Shown: one piece after another, positions 1 through 11,729 of the stretch
Numbering within the stretch: the first letter of the stretch is position 1
Layout of the letters: each line of letters starts with the position of its first letter
From: Conidiobolus incongruus B7586
Taxonomy: Eukaryota > Entomophthoromycota > Entomophthoromycetes > Entomophthorales > Conidiobolaceae
DNA length: 46,335 nt
Direction of reading: 5' to 3'
Assembly: GCA_000697335.1 (NCBI GenBank)
Contig: JNEM01008705.1
Location: 1-46,335 of the forward strand
Program-made: the position numbers and the translations under genes
The notes under the pieces: generated by a model
The model's database searches: none
Seen by the model: the letters and a program-made list of their open reading frames with translations, nothing else
What the model was told of the DNA's origin: nothing

Positions 1-1350
1 TATATACACTATATGATAATAATTTATATACCTTGACAATAATTTCCATCAAATGGGTTCCCACTTGATCCTTTAAAACCGTGTCGACGAATGGATTCCT
101 CTGCTTTTTAACCTGTTCCAATTCGTCAGAAATTTCATCTTTACTAGGAATACCCATGAGTAATCTATCGACAAATTTGTCCAACTTTTTAATATCATTT
201 TGAGAGTGTAAAATCTTTAAGAGAAGTTGGAGGACTGGGGATGCCACTTTGTGTAGAACTGCACTACGTAAGATGGTTTCGTTAATATCATCTATTAATT
301 CTTTGAAAATGTTTTGGAGTAAGTATTGGAATGAGGCTGGAGTACGATAGAGTGGTTTTAATGTCATTTCCTAAATAAATCATTAATACTATTAAATTAG
401 ATAGATAAAAGATCAAAACTTACAGCAATGGCACTAGCCTTATGCTCCTTAAGATACTTGGCAGATTTCTTACTTCTCACTGTTGACGGACCACTCTGAT
501 TGGTGTTATCGGTATCTAAGTTTTTACCAACCAAGACTTGCAACAAGATTCTGAGGACATGAGAAGCGAAAGGATCAAAAATAAATGAACTCCATCTGGA
601 TGTCATTTGCTCACAAAAATCGGAAATCATATCTTCAATGGTGAATTCGATTTCTTCGTGGGGATCGTTTTCGTCTTTGGTGGATTGGAATTCACCTTTG
701 ATCTATTCAAATTATCTCATTAAATATTATTATAATTGTATTATTTCAAAATAATTACATGTAAATCGACAATATCAGCACTTAAAGTCAAAATAGTCTG
801 AATAACGTGAGAACCAAATCTATGTGTCAAGATGCTCAACAATCTAATCGCCTATCAATTAATACTAATCAAACAAAACAATTAATTCAATATACCTTGG
901 TTGATATATCTTAAACAATTCAACAGTCCTAGTCTTAGGAGCTACCTTTAAAAACTTCTCTAAAAATACGGAGCCTTCATGATGCACAATCAGTGAAAAT
1001 TCGTGACCTTTGATCTCTTCGAAAATGTTAGTTATAATAATATCGAATTCTTCTCTCTGTTCTTCGTTTAATTTTTCAATAGTGGTTTTTTCCAAAAGAG
1101 TGTCAATTTTCTCTTCCATCTGTTTCAAATACGATATGACATTGGGATCTGGGAGACCGAAATCACAGGGTTGGATATCATTGTAAGCTGAGTCGTAATC
1201 TTCATAATTGTTTTGATCGTAGGTTTCATTCTGATTATAATCCTGAGTTTCTCGACGTTCACCAATTGGTATTAAATTGGGATCATCTTCGGGCTGTGTA
1301 GATTTTTTATTTTTTGAATGTCTTCCTCTTCTACGATTATCTCTAGGCAT
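1..1350 (-). CDS. NOP9: NOP9, pumilio-repeat nucleolar protein (N-terminal part; gene runs off left edge)
   Basis: Nop9 is a nucleolar PUF-like RNA-binding protein needed for 40S ribosome assembly. Four exons are readable on the minus strand: 1350-896, 843-759, 702-424 and 370-32. Introns are 44-56 nt, with exon 2 beginning after the acceptor at 844-845. A GT donor at 31-30 starts an intron that leaves the window, so the 3' half is missing. The spliced frame gives 386 residues. It has a basic start (MPRDNRRRGRHSKNKK), an acidic and Asn/Tyr-rich linker, then helical PUF repeats with motifs such as HRFGSHVIQTIL, FASHVLRILLQVL, a VRSKKSAKYLK stretch and VGTHLMEIIVK. Order and spacing follow yeast Nop9, including the RSKKS segment after the second repeat. 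A (TA)n run occupies the 5' leader at about 1366-1386, and a CCCATAA-type promoter element lies 115 bp upstream of the ATG. Confidence 0.9.
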
Positions 1351-1464
1351 TTTTTAAATTTAAATTATATATATATATATATATATTGTTTTTTTAATTA
1401 TTCAGTAAAATTGTTAGATTTGGGAATTTTTCATCTCTTTAAATATACAAAATCTTAATAAAAG

Positions 1465-1475
1465 TTATGGGATTT
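1465..1475 (-). promoter_or_regulatory. CCCATAA-type promoter element of NOP9
   Basis: The sense strand for NOP9 reads AAATCCCATAA, 115 bp before the ATG. The same oriented element precedes TIM22, ESS1, CLP1, CSN7 and the MND1 pseudogene. Its function is inferred from position and recurrence only. Confidence 0.5.
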
Positions 1476-1745
1476 AACCAGATAAATTGAATTATAAATA
1501 TATCAATTTTCAATCTAAACATTATATTTAAACCAAAAATATATATAACCATTATTTTGTATCGATATTAAATGATATTTGCTATTATATCTTGACATTT
1601 ATAGTTCATTGTTTATAATACTTATTTAAAATATATAAAAATTAATCTATTTTCGATAGATTTTTATAATATATAAATTTAATTATTGTATTTTTAATTA
1701 AAAATTTATTTTAGTTGATAAAAATAATTTGAATTAGAAAAGAAA

Positions 1746-1772
1746 TTAATGAATTTCATTAGAATTAAAATA
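1746..1772 (+). repeat. Short dispersed repeat, copy 1
   Basis: The core TTAATGAATTT followed by two variable bases and TTAGAATTAAAATA recurs almost unchanged at about 2689-2715. Each copy lies upstream of a minus-strand gene, NOP9 or TIM22. AT-rich composition makes chance similarity possible. Confidence 0.4.
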
Positions 1773-1892
1773 AATAATGGATAATTTGCTGAACATTGAA
1801 TATATTTATAAAAATAAATAAAAAAGAATAATTTTAAGATAACTTGTTAAATTTAAATATTTAATAATATCTCTAATCAAATTTTAGATCGA

Positions 1893-2523
1893 TTACATAT
1901 TGTGACGTACCCAATAATCTATAGCTGCCGAAAAGGCGGCAAAACCGACACATCCCGGTATCACTGCACTAGGTCCAGCTAAATTTTGTATATTAATATA
2001 TAAGGAATATATATATTATAATATAAACTTTTTACCTCTAGCCGATAAAATCCCACCAGTAACACAACCAGCATAAACGCTATTATATAAATCGGACTTG
2101 GCACGATACTAAACCAGTCATAAATACTCACACCAATTTTCAATAATAACAAATCTTACCGATTCAATAATACATTCTGTAGTAGAATAAACAGCACCAA
2201 CAATTGCGAAATTCTTAGCGGACGACCATGATCTCTGAGCCATATCCTTAGCCATAATTTTCAACTGGACTTTGCTACTCTGACTGTGGAGGTCGGGGTT
2301 CATAGAGGGTCCCGCAAAGTCCAAAGAACTCATGAAGAGACCAAAAATACCACCGAGAGCGAAACCTATAGAATTATTTAAATATCTATATATATTAACG
2401 TTATTGGGAATTATATTTACCACCACCACCTGCTAATACTGTTTTAAAAGCGCAATACTTATCTAACTCTAGAGCTTCGAACTCTTCGGGAGTTTGAGGT
2501 AATCTGAACTCATTATTACTCAT
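1893..2523 (-). CDS. TIM22: TIM22, channel subunit of the carrier translocase of the mitochondrial inner membrane
   Basis: Tim22 forms the pore of the TIM22 complex, which inserts carrier proteins into the mitochondrial inner membrane; the GGC1 carrier in this window would be a client. Four exons (2523-2421, 2365-2160, 2108-2036, 1978-1893; introns 51-57 nt) encode 155 residues, a normal length. The protein starts MSNNEFRLPQTPEEFEALEL. It shows Tim17/22/23-family Gly-rich membrane segments (LAGGGGFALGGIFGLFMSSL; IVGAVYSTTECIIES; YRAKSDLYNSVYAGCVTGG; GPSAVIPGCVGFAAFSAAID). The two cysteines after KY and in TTEC correspond to the conserved Tim22 pair. The start is the only in-frame ATG. A CCCATAA-type element lies 126 bp upstream and no TATA box is evident. 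Confidence 0.93.
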
Positions 2524-2648
2524 ACTTGAATATATTAATTAATTATATAATTTAATATTATTTCTATTTTAAAATTTATTTTTTATACCATTATTCACTA
2601 TTAACTAGTAATAATAAACTTAAAAGAATAGCTCATTTTTAATAAAAA

Positions 2649-2660
2649 TTATGGGAATTT
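2649..2660 (-). promoter_or_regulatory. CCCATAA-type promoter element of TIM22
   Basis: The sense strand reads AAATTCCCATAA, 126 bp upstream of the TIM22 ATG, in the same orientation as the NOP9 copy. The call rests on recurrence and position. Confidence 0.5.
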
Positions 2661-2688
2661 GTACTCAACTTTTGGCTAATTGGAGGTG

Positions 2689-2715
2689 TTAATGAATTTT
2701 GTTAGAATTAAAATA
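2689..2715 (+). repeat. Short dispersed repeat, copy 2
   Basis: This is the partner of the copy at 1746-1772, with the same TTAATGAATTT..TTAGAATTAAAATA core. It lies about 40 bp beyond the TIM22 promoter element. Confidence 0.4.
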
Positions 2716-4430
2716 GGGTGTGTATTAAATGTTGTAGTTTTAATGTGCCATTTGAGCTCATTGTTTCCATTTTATTAATGCCTTAAAAATTCCTATTCAA
2801 TTTTTGGATGCTTTAATAGTGAATAAAATAATTTAGCTTTCGAAAATTGTTTGATTGAATTGAAATATTTTGATTTTGGTTTTGGATTCAAGAGTTTTAT
2901 TTGCTATATTTTTAATATTGATCTAAAGACTTGTCATATAATAATTAAGACAGAACAATGTCATCAAAGTAATAATCAAATGATCAAGATTTAATTGGTA
3001 AGAAATTATTCAGTCATAAGGAAAAAGCAATCATTCAAATAATATTATTTTCAACTAAAATATACAACCCTAAGGTTTTAATAATTTACATTGATTCATG
3101 ATGTAATATATTGCATCTATTTTAGTATATATGTTTATTTTAAAACGAACAAAAGCTTATATATTAAGGCTTCAAGCACTAATATAAGTTTATAGTTAAT
3201 AAATAAACTTTTAATGAGGTTGAAATAATATCGAATCAATACTTCTGAAAAATAAATGGTTTTACAAACAGTCAATATTAACCTGAAGATATAAGTTGAA
3301 CTCAATGTTTGGATTTATATTTCATTAAAATGGGTAAAAATAAAAATGAATATCAATAATAATTGACTCTAAAAGTAATTCAAATTCAGTTGGATTGATA
3401 TTATTTTACTATTTAAAAATTAGCTTTTCTGTTTTTTAACTTATCAAGTAACTTAAATACAAAATAATAGAAAAATATGAGTTGAAGTTTATTGAATAAT
3501 ATCCAACCATTCAAGTTTTTCATTTATTATAGATCCCTAGGAAGATCACTCAAATAAAATGATTAAATAAAATAACCAATATGAATCAGCTCGCTATTTC
3601 CAAAAAATCAATTAAAGCTCCCAAGACCATTTTCAAATTTACAGCTACAATTTTGATATATGAATAAAAAAATTGTTTTTAATCATTGCCTCAATATTAC
3701 GCTAATTTCAAATCAATTCTTATAATTTCCTTTGTTATTAATATTATCTTGTTGAAAAATGATGGTAAAATTAATTCAATATGTTGATTAAACTATTCAT
3801 CAATTTTTTAGCTTTAGTAAAGTAGATTGTTTTTACATTTTATAACATATATCTTTTATCATTATCATATTATCAAACTAAAGTACAAAATTCAAAATTA
3901 TGGATTTTTATTGGTAGATTGAAATCATTCTTTAAAGATTGTTATTGAGAATAAATCATAATTTTCAAAATATAGTCAAGTATTTGTATTATAGCTAGAA
4001 TTTCATAGTTGATTAAGTATATAATTATAATTTTTCATTTCATTATTGAGTGATAATAAGGGCCAATGTAAATATCTTTCAGATACATCTGGATTGATTA
4101 TATAAGCTTTATCAATAAAGATATCACATTAAATCAATAGATTGAGATTATAAATTTATCTATAAGAAAAATATATAATACAATATTATAGAATACTATC
4201 CTATTATAATAATTTGATAATAATAATACCAAAAATTCATTCTTGATATCAATTCGTAGTTTAAATTTTTAAATAATTTTGATTAAAATTATTTAAAAAT
4301 TATCAATTTAAACGACATAAATTTAATCATTTTAATTGGTTCAATTTCCACCGTAATAAATAGTTTATAAATTGAAACAAGCATTTTAAAAAACCAGTGA
4401 CGAAATCAATGATTCATTACCTCAATATAT

Positions 4431-4438
4431 TATAAATA
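4431..4438 (+). promoter_or_regulatory. TATA box of the CNMT-like methyltransferase gene
   Basis: TATAAATA lies 71-78 bp upstream of the ATG at 4509 and is followed by T-rich leader DNA. This position is consistent with a transcription start shortly before the start codon. Confidence 0.6.
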
Positions 4439-4508
4439 CCCCTTAATACCCAAATTCAAATTTTTTTTTACAATTTTTTTTGTTAATAATTAACTACTTC
4501 CAACAAAT

Positions 4509-5901
4509 ATGACAGACATTCAGCCCAGCAACAGTGATCAGAGATCCGAATGGTACGAAATCTTTATCGATAGGGGCTATATACCCGATTCAATATTACG
4601 TTATGGTATTAGAGCACTTTTGAACAAGCGTTTGCAAAACATTTCGAGAACTACTTTGGAGAACACTCAGTTGAGAAAGATGAAATTTGTTAGGAAGTTG
4701 CAAGAAAGTCCAGTAGCTATTCATACTGATAAGGCTAATGAACAGCATTATGAGGTATTTTGGATTGGATATAGTTTTTATATTAGGCTAATTTTAGGAT
4801 GTTTTAGGTGCCTACAGAATTTATGAAATTGACTTTGGGGCAGAGAATGAAATATTCGGGTTGTTTATTTGATCAACGTAATTTATTATATAATATTAAT
4901 ATTTATTAATTGATATTTTATAATATAATGAATAGCTAATATGACATTGGATCAAGCTGAAGAAAGAATGATGGAATTGTATTGCGAACGCGCTGAATTG
5001 GAAGATGGTATGAAGTTATTGGACTTGGGATGTGGTTGGGGCAGTTTGGGACTGTTTTTGGCTGAGGTAATTTACATCCAATATATTTTAATAATGATAT
5101 ATTTTATTATTATATAGAAATATCCTAATTCTCAAGTCACATGCCTATCCAACTCATCAACCCAAAAAATTCACATTATGGAAGTAGCTAACCAAAAGGG
5201 CCTCAGTAATATCAACGTCATCACTGGAAATGTCCTGGATTTTGACTTTGACAAAAAACCAGAGTAAATCCATCTCGCATCTTATATTTATATGACTAAC
5301 TCCACAGTAGATTCGATCGTATTCTGACAATCGAAATGCTAGAACATATGAAAAACTATATGGAGTTATTCCAAAAATTGAACCATTGGCTAAAGCCTGG
5401 TGGTAAATTGTTTGTACATATCTTCTGTCATAAGTCAATTCCGTACGATTTTGACGTAAATGAGGATAACTCTTGGATGGCTAGATACTTTTTCACTGGT
5501 AATTTTATATATTATATAACGAGCATAATTGTTAACAATTGTTAGGTGGTACTATGCCAAGTTTAGATTTGTTCCTATACTTTCAGCACCATTTCACTTT
5601 GAAGAATTTATGGTATGTTAACGGCATCAACTATGGTATATATAATTCAAGCTTATTTTAAACCTAAATAATCAATTTAATTTAATTAGCTAAAACATGC
5701 AGAGCCTGGCTTAAGAAATTGGACAAAAACTACAGCAAATCCATTGAACATCTGACCAAATGCTACGGCAGCAAAGACGACGCTATTATATGGTTCTACA
5801 GATGGCGCGTTTTCTACATATCATGCGAAGAACTTTTTAATTTTAATGATGGTGAAGAATGGGGTATTGGTCATTATCTATTCACCAAAAAGAATTTTTA
5901 A
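4509..5901 (+). CDS. CNMT/CFA-family SAM-dependent methyltransferase (coclaurine N-methyltransferase-like)
   Basis: Seven exons (4509-4754, 4808-4877, 4936-5066, 5118-5263, 5308-5498, 5546-5635, 5690-5901; introns 44-58 nt) give 361 residues, the length of plant (S)-coclaurine N-methyltransferase and its relatives. The order of motifs is that of the CNMT-like clade: ANEQHYEVP near residue 77, SAM motif I LDLGCGWG at 134-141, [10 protein letters not shown] with E207, E210 and H211 at the plant catalytic positions, then FVHIFCHK and RYFFTGGTMPS. C-terminal AELF..NGEEW-type residues ([13 protein letters not shown]) also match. The true substrate is unknown; an amine or a lipid is possible, since cyclopropane fatty acid synthases share the fold. 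It has no signal peptide, so the protein is probably cytosolic. An alternative acceptor 3 nt downstream of exon 5's start would drop one residue. A TATA box lies upstream. The family is certain, the substrate is not. Confidence 0.85.
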
Positions 5902-6180
5902 TATTCGCATTTTGAATTATTTGGTATATCTTTTATATATTAAATATTATTTATAAAAGAGTTATTATATTATTATCATTAATTAGTATTGGTTTTTATA
6001 ATTTATATTCCTTATGAATAGGATTATATTCTATCAATTTTTACAATATATAAATAATCATCAATATTTAACTTTAATACAAATCATATTTAAGATAAAT
6101 AATATGAACATGTAAAAATGAATAATGAATAAAATATTAATTAGTATGGATAAAAATCAAATCAATTGTTTTCATCCGAG

Positions 6181-6253
6181 TGCCTTCTACCAGAATCGAA
6201 CTGGTGACCTTCCGCTTACTAGGCGGACGCTCTGCCAACTGAGCCAAGAAGGC
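6181..6253 (-). tRNA. tRNA-Thr (anticodon AGU)
   Basis: A complete 73-nt cloverleaf on the minus strand. The acceptor stem GCCTTCT pairs with AGAAGGC (discriminator A), the D-arm is GCTC..GAGC-like, and the anticodon stem TCCGC/GCGGA holds loop CTAGTAA with anticodon AGT. The T-arm has GGTTC-type sequence (GTTCGATTC). There is no intron. AGU is read as IGU after deamination and decodes ACU/ACC/ACA. A run of five T on the sense strand about 25 nt downstream could end pol III transcription. It lies between the methyltransferase and CLP1, transcribed against both. Confidence 0.95.
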
Positions 6254-6680
6254 TTGTTCACATCTCTATTTCCAATGGTATATTATTTATAATATATAAT
6301 TCCATATTTTTACTCATTCGCACCTTATAATTTATCTCTAGTATATTTTAATTTTCATCACTCCAAAATTATTTTTCGATGAATTATTTTTCTCATTATT
6401 TTATTTTTAATATCATTTTCCTCATTTTTTTTCATTGCAATTTATCTAATATATTTCTTTCTTCCATACTAGTCATTTATATTTTATATTAATTTTATTA
6501 TTTTTTATTTATTTCAGTTTTTAATATTTTATTTTTTTATAAAATTTTTTACTTAATTATTAAAATAAATTAATTAAAAATAAACCCATAATATTAATTT
6601 CAATATTAACTAAATTAAATTCTATCTTATTGATTTAACTCAATAATCATTTTAATAATTTTTTTTAAAAAAAATACCAT
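6254..6680. other. Spacer between tRNA-Thr and CLP1
   Basis: An AT-rich upstream region with pyrimidine-rich tracts on the plus strand. Its only recognisable element is the CCCATAA motif at 6582-6592. Confidence 0.6.
6582..6592 (+). promoter_or_regulatory. CCCATAA-type promoter element of CLP1
   Basis: AAACCCATAAT lies 89 bp upstream of the CLP1 ATG. It is the only plus-strand gene with the element, and the element is on the plus strand here, so its orientation relative to transcription is the same as for the minus-strand genes. Confidence 0.5.
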
Positions 6681-8367
6681 ATGAGTAATTCTAACAATAC
6701 TCAAAGTTGGGAATTAACACCGGAGCAAGAACTTCGTGTTGAATTCGATACAGATGTAGCTACCTTAAAAGTAATAAACTGAATAAATAGCCTAATTTAT
6801 CAATTGTTAATTTATTTTTTTTATTTTATTATTTCTTAGTTAATTAAAGGCACTGCAGAAATTTTTGGCATTGAGTTGGGACTGAACATCGAGTACAAGT
6901 TCAATTTGGATAAAATAGCCATATTCACATGGGAAGGTTGTACTTTAGAAATTTCAGGTCCAGTGAGTGTGGCTTACGTCGCTGATGAAACTCCTATGTC
7001 TGTTTATTTGAATATGCACTTAAGTTTGGAAAATTTGAGAACAAAGGCCGAACAGAATAAAACTTCGGGTCCTAGAGTAATTTTTTTAGTTTTTTTATTA
7101 CTAGAAATTTCTTATTGGGATTTAGGTGCTATTGGTAGGTCCTAACGATAGTGGTAAAACTTCTCTGGCTAAAATTTTATTGCATTATGGCGTTAGACAG
7201 GGTCGAGAGCCTCTGTATATTGATTTGGATAGCACTGAAGTAAGTATTATTTAATTTCCAATGAAAGTGGTTATTAATTGGATTTTGAGGGCTCTTCTGT
7301 TGTGACGGGTGCTTTAAGTGTCACCTCCATCAACCATTTACCGGATGTATATAATGGCTTTGGTACAATTGTCAACTCTGCTTCATCTGACAAGGCTGGT
7401 GGATCTATTCCTCTTGTATATTACCATGGATTTGAATCGCCAGCTGATAATCCCAAACTTTATAACCTTCAGATCGAGCAATTGGCAAAAGCTGTCCAGA
7501 AACGTATGGATCATGATCCTCAAGCTAAAGTTTCAGGCTGTGTAATTGATACATGTGGTTTAATTGATACTATGGGATTGACATTTTTAACTCATATTAT
7601 CAATACATTGCAAGGTATATATAATCAACTTTTGGCATTTATTAATATTCTAACAATGCTTTCTAAACAGTTACCGTGGTAGTAGTAGTTGGACACGAAA
7701 GACTATATAGTGAAATAGTCAAATCCACTTCAACTATGCCCAATGTCACCACTTTAAAGTTACCCAAATCAGGAGGAGTAATTTTTTAACATATATGTAT
7801 CAAATCGCTTGAAATTAACCCATGCTTTTAGGTCGTTAACAGAGACGAGTCCTTCCGTCGAAAAGTGTTAATGAATCAGGTGAAACAGTATTTCTATGGT
7901 AATTTCAAATATGATTTATGTCCATTTTCCAACGTGATTAGTTTCAACAATGTTGAAATTTATAGAGTTGGAGATTGTAAGTATATCTTTGGTTGATTTT
8001 AACTTTTTATTAATTATTTGATAGCTGTTTTAGCTCCTACTTCAGCACTTCCTGTTGGAACCGATCGGATTGTGAGTGAAACTCGAATCGTTAAGGTAGA
8101 CCCCAAACCATCTCTACTTCACTCTGTATTGGCTGTAAGTAGTTCTCAATCCGACAATGAAACCGAATTACTCACATCCAATATTCTTGGATTTATCTAT
8201 GTGTAACTATTTATACTTCATTCTAATAATCTCACCAAATTAACGACTTTTTTATTAGATCTGAAATTAATGAAAATCGCAAAACAATGACCATTCTAGC
8301 TCCAAACACCAGCCCATTACCTTCTAAATATTTAATAATGGGAGCTCTCAAATGGATTGAAACTTAA
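6681..8367 (+). CDS. CLP1: CLP1, cleavage/polyadenylation factor IA subunit and polynucleotide kinase-fold protein
   Basis: Clp1 works in pre-mRNA 3'-end cleavage and, in animals, phosphorylates RNA 5' ends during tRNA splicing. Eight exons (6681-6770, 6840-7076, 7126-7239, 7290-7614, 7671-7777, 7832-7976, 8025-8202, 8259-8367) give 434 residues, against 425 in human and 445 in yeast. An N-terminal beta domain ([32 protein letters not shown]) is followed by a P-loop, GPNDSGKT at 114-121. Then come YIDLDSTEG (Walker B-like Asp), [18 protein letters not shown] and [15 protein letters not shown], and a C-terminal beta domain ending [11 protein letters not shown]. The intact GK[ST] suggests ATP binding; kinase activity cannot be judged. 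All splice phases close without a stop. A CCCATAA element lies upstream. Confidence 0.94.
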
Positions 8368-8915
8368 TTCATCAAATTTGTTACAACAGTATTCAAAAAC
8401 AATATTGTTTAAGCTTTAACAAAATAAAAATCACAATAACCAATTTTGAACTTAAATCAAGTTTATATTATTTGAAATTTTTAAATCAATTTTAAGTTTA
8501 TTAGCAATGAATATGATGTAATTATAAAGTATCATAGCATATTTGAAATATAATTTAAAAAATTGAATAAAATATTCTTATAATATTATATTCATATCTT
8601 ATGATATTTGATTAATCAACATAGAAACTGTTAAATTACTTGAATTTCAAATAGAATTCTAAATTGAAATACTTATCTAATGATCTTGATATATAAATAA
8701 TAAAAATAGGATATTTATCGCGTAATCAGTAATAGAATTAATGAAATATTTACCTATTCAATAGATAAAGATGATAGTTATAAAATATATTGAATTGAAT
8801 AATGAAATAATTTTAATAAATAATACATCATACTGATAAAAAAACAATATTTATGCTAAATAAATTACCAATAATAGCGAAATTTAATTCAAAATAACAA
8901 TTTCAAATATTTTTT
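8368..8915. other. Convergent spacer between CLP1 and ESS1 stops
   Basis: AT-rich DNA that must hold both 3' ends. I see no gene or strong hairpin in it. Confidence 0.6.
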
Positions 8916-9495
8916 TTACAAAGTTCTAAGTATCAAATGAATACCACTGTCACTATAAACGGGCTGACTCAATTCACCCACTTGAAGCGCTCTAGTAGCG
9001 TTCTCAAAGGCTGCCTGCATTTGACCAGGGTAGAAGGTACCCAAGTCGCCACCTCTCTTGGCACTTGAACAGTCCGAAAACTGCTCCGCCAACTGTTCGA
9101 ATGTAGCAGCGCCGGAAGTGATCTGGTCGCGGTACCCTTGAATAATTTGCAAAGCTTCTTCTGGTGTGCGAGTGATAATTGCCTAAAATATTATGAATAT
9201 TAATAAATACAATAATTAATAAAGCATTTACCTCTCTCCATGAAGAAGGTCTACGACTTTGGTTATGTTTAACTAATAAGTGACGAGCTCCCAACAATTG
9301 GGAATTGGGACCATCAAACTGGGGTCTTTCCCAAACACTTTCACCAGTGCGAGAGTTGAAATAATAGGGTTTGTTATGACTTTGGGAGTGACGTTGCTCC
9401 CAACCAGGTGGTAATTCCGACTAACACCAAAATCATAATATTAATATTCCTATTGAATAATTATTATTTTAAATATTTTTATAAAAATTTACCAT
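8916..9495 (-). CDS. ESS1: ESS1/PIN1 phospho-Ser/Thr-Pro peptidyl-prolyl isomerase
   Basis: This parvulin isomerises phosphorylated Ser/Thr-Pro bonds, notably in the RNA polymerase II C-terminal domain. It has three exons: 9495-9493 (the ATG alone), 9420-9232 and 9182-8916, with introns of 72 and 49 nt, giving 152 residues. An N-terminal WW domain (LPPGW at 4-8, YYFN, W31ERP34) leads into the rotamase domain. There R47-H48-LLVKH and the phosphate-binding K52 and R57-R58 match human Pin1 H59, K63 and R68/R69. C102 in FSDCSSAK matches Cys113, and GQMQ, GELSQPV and [11 protein letters not shown] follow. The start is forced: no other in-frame ATG precedes the WW domain, and ATG|GTAAAT is a good donor. 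A CCCATAA element lies 111 bp upstream. Confidence 0.94.
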
Positions 9496-11729
9496 ATTTA
9501 TAAAAATTAAAAAGGATGAAATAAATAAAATTAGATAATGATGACATTTTATAAACAATTTCAAAACATTTATATAATCCGGCGATTTAGGAATTATAAT
9601 ATAATTTATGGGATATATTTAATATAAATATAATATTTTTAACTATTATTATACTTTAATATTTAATAAAGTCCAATATTATAATTATTAAATAGTTAAA
9701 CTTGCCAATTTTATCATTAATCTTATAAAATATATATTACTCTTTTATTTAAAATTGAACATAAACACAATGCATAGGATTGAATAAATACACCAAAACC
9801 TCTAACGGAATAATTATTTAAAAAGCCACTCAAAAAAAATTCCATAATACTGTGATAATAATTAAAAATGTGATATTAAATAATATTTTAATATTCCACT
9901 TTAATACTGATGACGAATTTTATACAAATTAAATGATTTTTGAAATGAAAATTAATTAAAAATAATTTTATTTATGATTTTGAATAGTGATTATCAATGA
10001 TTCAAATTTAGAATTAGATATTAAAATGATTGAAGCTCTCAATTAATTATATAATATAATAATATTTTTGGTAGATTGTCATCAATAACAATGTGAGGGG
10101 AAATAGTCTTTTGTAAGCTATTTTAATCAGACAAGTATTTTCAATAAAGTTTTATTTGGCAAATATGAATATAATATTTAAAGCAATGATTTCATTTTAA
10201 TATATTAATATTGGATAATTGAAATGAGATTATTTTAACCTAATATTAATATACTGTGAATTTTATTTATTGAGATTGGGTTATTTGATCATTTTGTATT
10301 TAAAACTATTAAAGAAAAATTTTGAACTCAATATTGTTTTAACTATAATTTATTTAATTCAATTTTTCTTATTCGTGAAATATAGGATGTTTGAATTAAT
10401 ATATGTATATAATTAAATTGTATAGCGCTTCGATTAATTTATATATTCATATTTGATATAATCGAATTTAAAAAACTTGTATTTATATTCTAATTTATAG
10501 GCTAATTCAAATTCAAGATGTGTGCTTAATCTGGAGTTATAATATCAATCTTATATTATTTGTCAAAAAAGAAGCCATTATAAAACATTATCATGATACT
10601 TTTACTTGCTTGCATCCAAAATATTTAAAAAATGTAATTAGTATTTTGCAAATATTTTGGTTGAGCATTGTATTATAAGGAATTAATGGAATATATAGAA
10701 ATAGAATATATCAGAATAAAATCATATTTTTTAACTATATCATTGACTATCAGTCAAATAGTTAACAAGAAAATTAAAGATAAATTATTATGATAGAATA
10801 ATTCAAACAGAAAAACAAATTCTATATATTTTATATTAAATAATGACACATGACAAGATATTATTTTTTGTACTAGTAGATTTAAGATTCAATTTAAAAA
10901 TTGATTTCAATTATTAAAATGTGACTTTTATTTTTAATAAAAATTGCAACTCTGATTATAATTTTTTATTAAAAATTAAAGATATATACATTTTTTACTT
11001 AAAAATTAGGTAATATATTATAATTTTTTTTCTATATTTTGTAAATTATTATTTTTAATCATTTTTAATTAATTTAAATATAAACTTAATATAAAGTTTG
11101 AATAAGTTATTTTAATATTAATATTAATATTAATATTATTAAACATATAAAATTATGCCTAATTTTCAAAAAAAAATTTAATAGTTTTGTAATTAATTTT
11201 ATTTAAAAATTTATTTATATTTTAAATTAATTAAATTTCAAAAAAAAATTAATGAAAATTTTCATTTTAGGTTGAAAATTAAAATTTGTCTATATATGGA
11301 AATTATGACATCATAATGATAACTATCAAGAGGAGGAATTAATTTTGAGATGGTATTGTTTAAGTGTTAAACTTGACATTGTTCTGTGTAATCATTTCGG
11401 AATGATATGTCATTTATTTTTGGATTGAGGAGTGATGATGAGGTAAAATAAAAGTAGTGATAGAAGGCGATTAATACTATAATTTATGACCGTTTTCGAT
11501 TTAGTAATATATCTATAATTAACATTATTCTACGCATAAATTATTACTAAGATTTATAATTCAACTTGAAATATTATGGATTATTTTTGGATCAAGCATC
11601 GTGAAAATATTGTTCACTAACAGATTTAAACAAATATTAAATAAGAAAATAGAAAGAATAAAACTGCTGACATAATATATATTTAATGAAATAAAAATAA
11701 TATTTATATTTAGAAAATATTCAAAAAAT
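9496..11729. other. Long spacer between ESS1 start and protease stop
   Basis: About 2.2 kb of AT-rich DNA. The first 150 bp hold the ESS1 promoter element. The part from about 11,300 to 11,500 is slightly richer in G and has no clear reading frame. I recognise no gene. Confidence 0.55.
9606..9614 (-). promoter_or_regulatory. CCCATAA-type promoter element of ESS1
   Basis: The sense strand reads ATCCCATAA, 111 bp upstream of the ESS1 ATG. Orientation and distance match the other copies. Confidence 0.5.

Larger units (their letters stand above)
1351..1892. other. Spacer between NOP9 start and TIM22 stop
   Basis: This is AT-rich non-coding DNA between two minus-strand genes. It holds the (TA)n leader of NOP9, the CCCATAA-type element and, at about 1746-1772, one copy of a short repeat also found upstream of TIM22. 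I see no coding or RNA gene. Confidence 0.6.
2524..4508. other. Divergent spacer between TIM22 and the methyltransferase
   Basis: About 2 kb of AT-rich DNA separates two divergently transcribed genes. It contains the TIM22 element near 2649, the second short repeat copy at 2689-2715 and a TATA box at 4431. I found no coding segment, tRNA or longer repeat. Confidence 0.6.

Noticed and set aside
11420-11480. GTGATGATGAGG as a possible C box of a C/D snoRNA
   Set aside because: No D box (CTGA) lies at a suitable distance and no terminal stem is visible.
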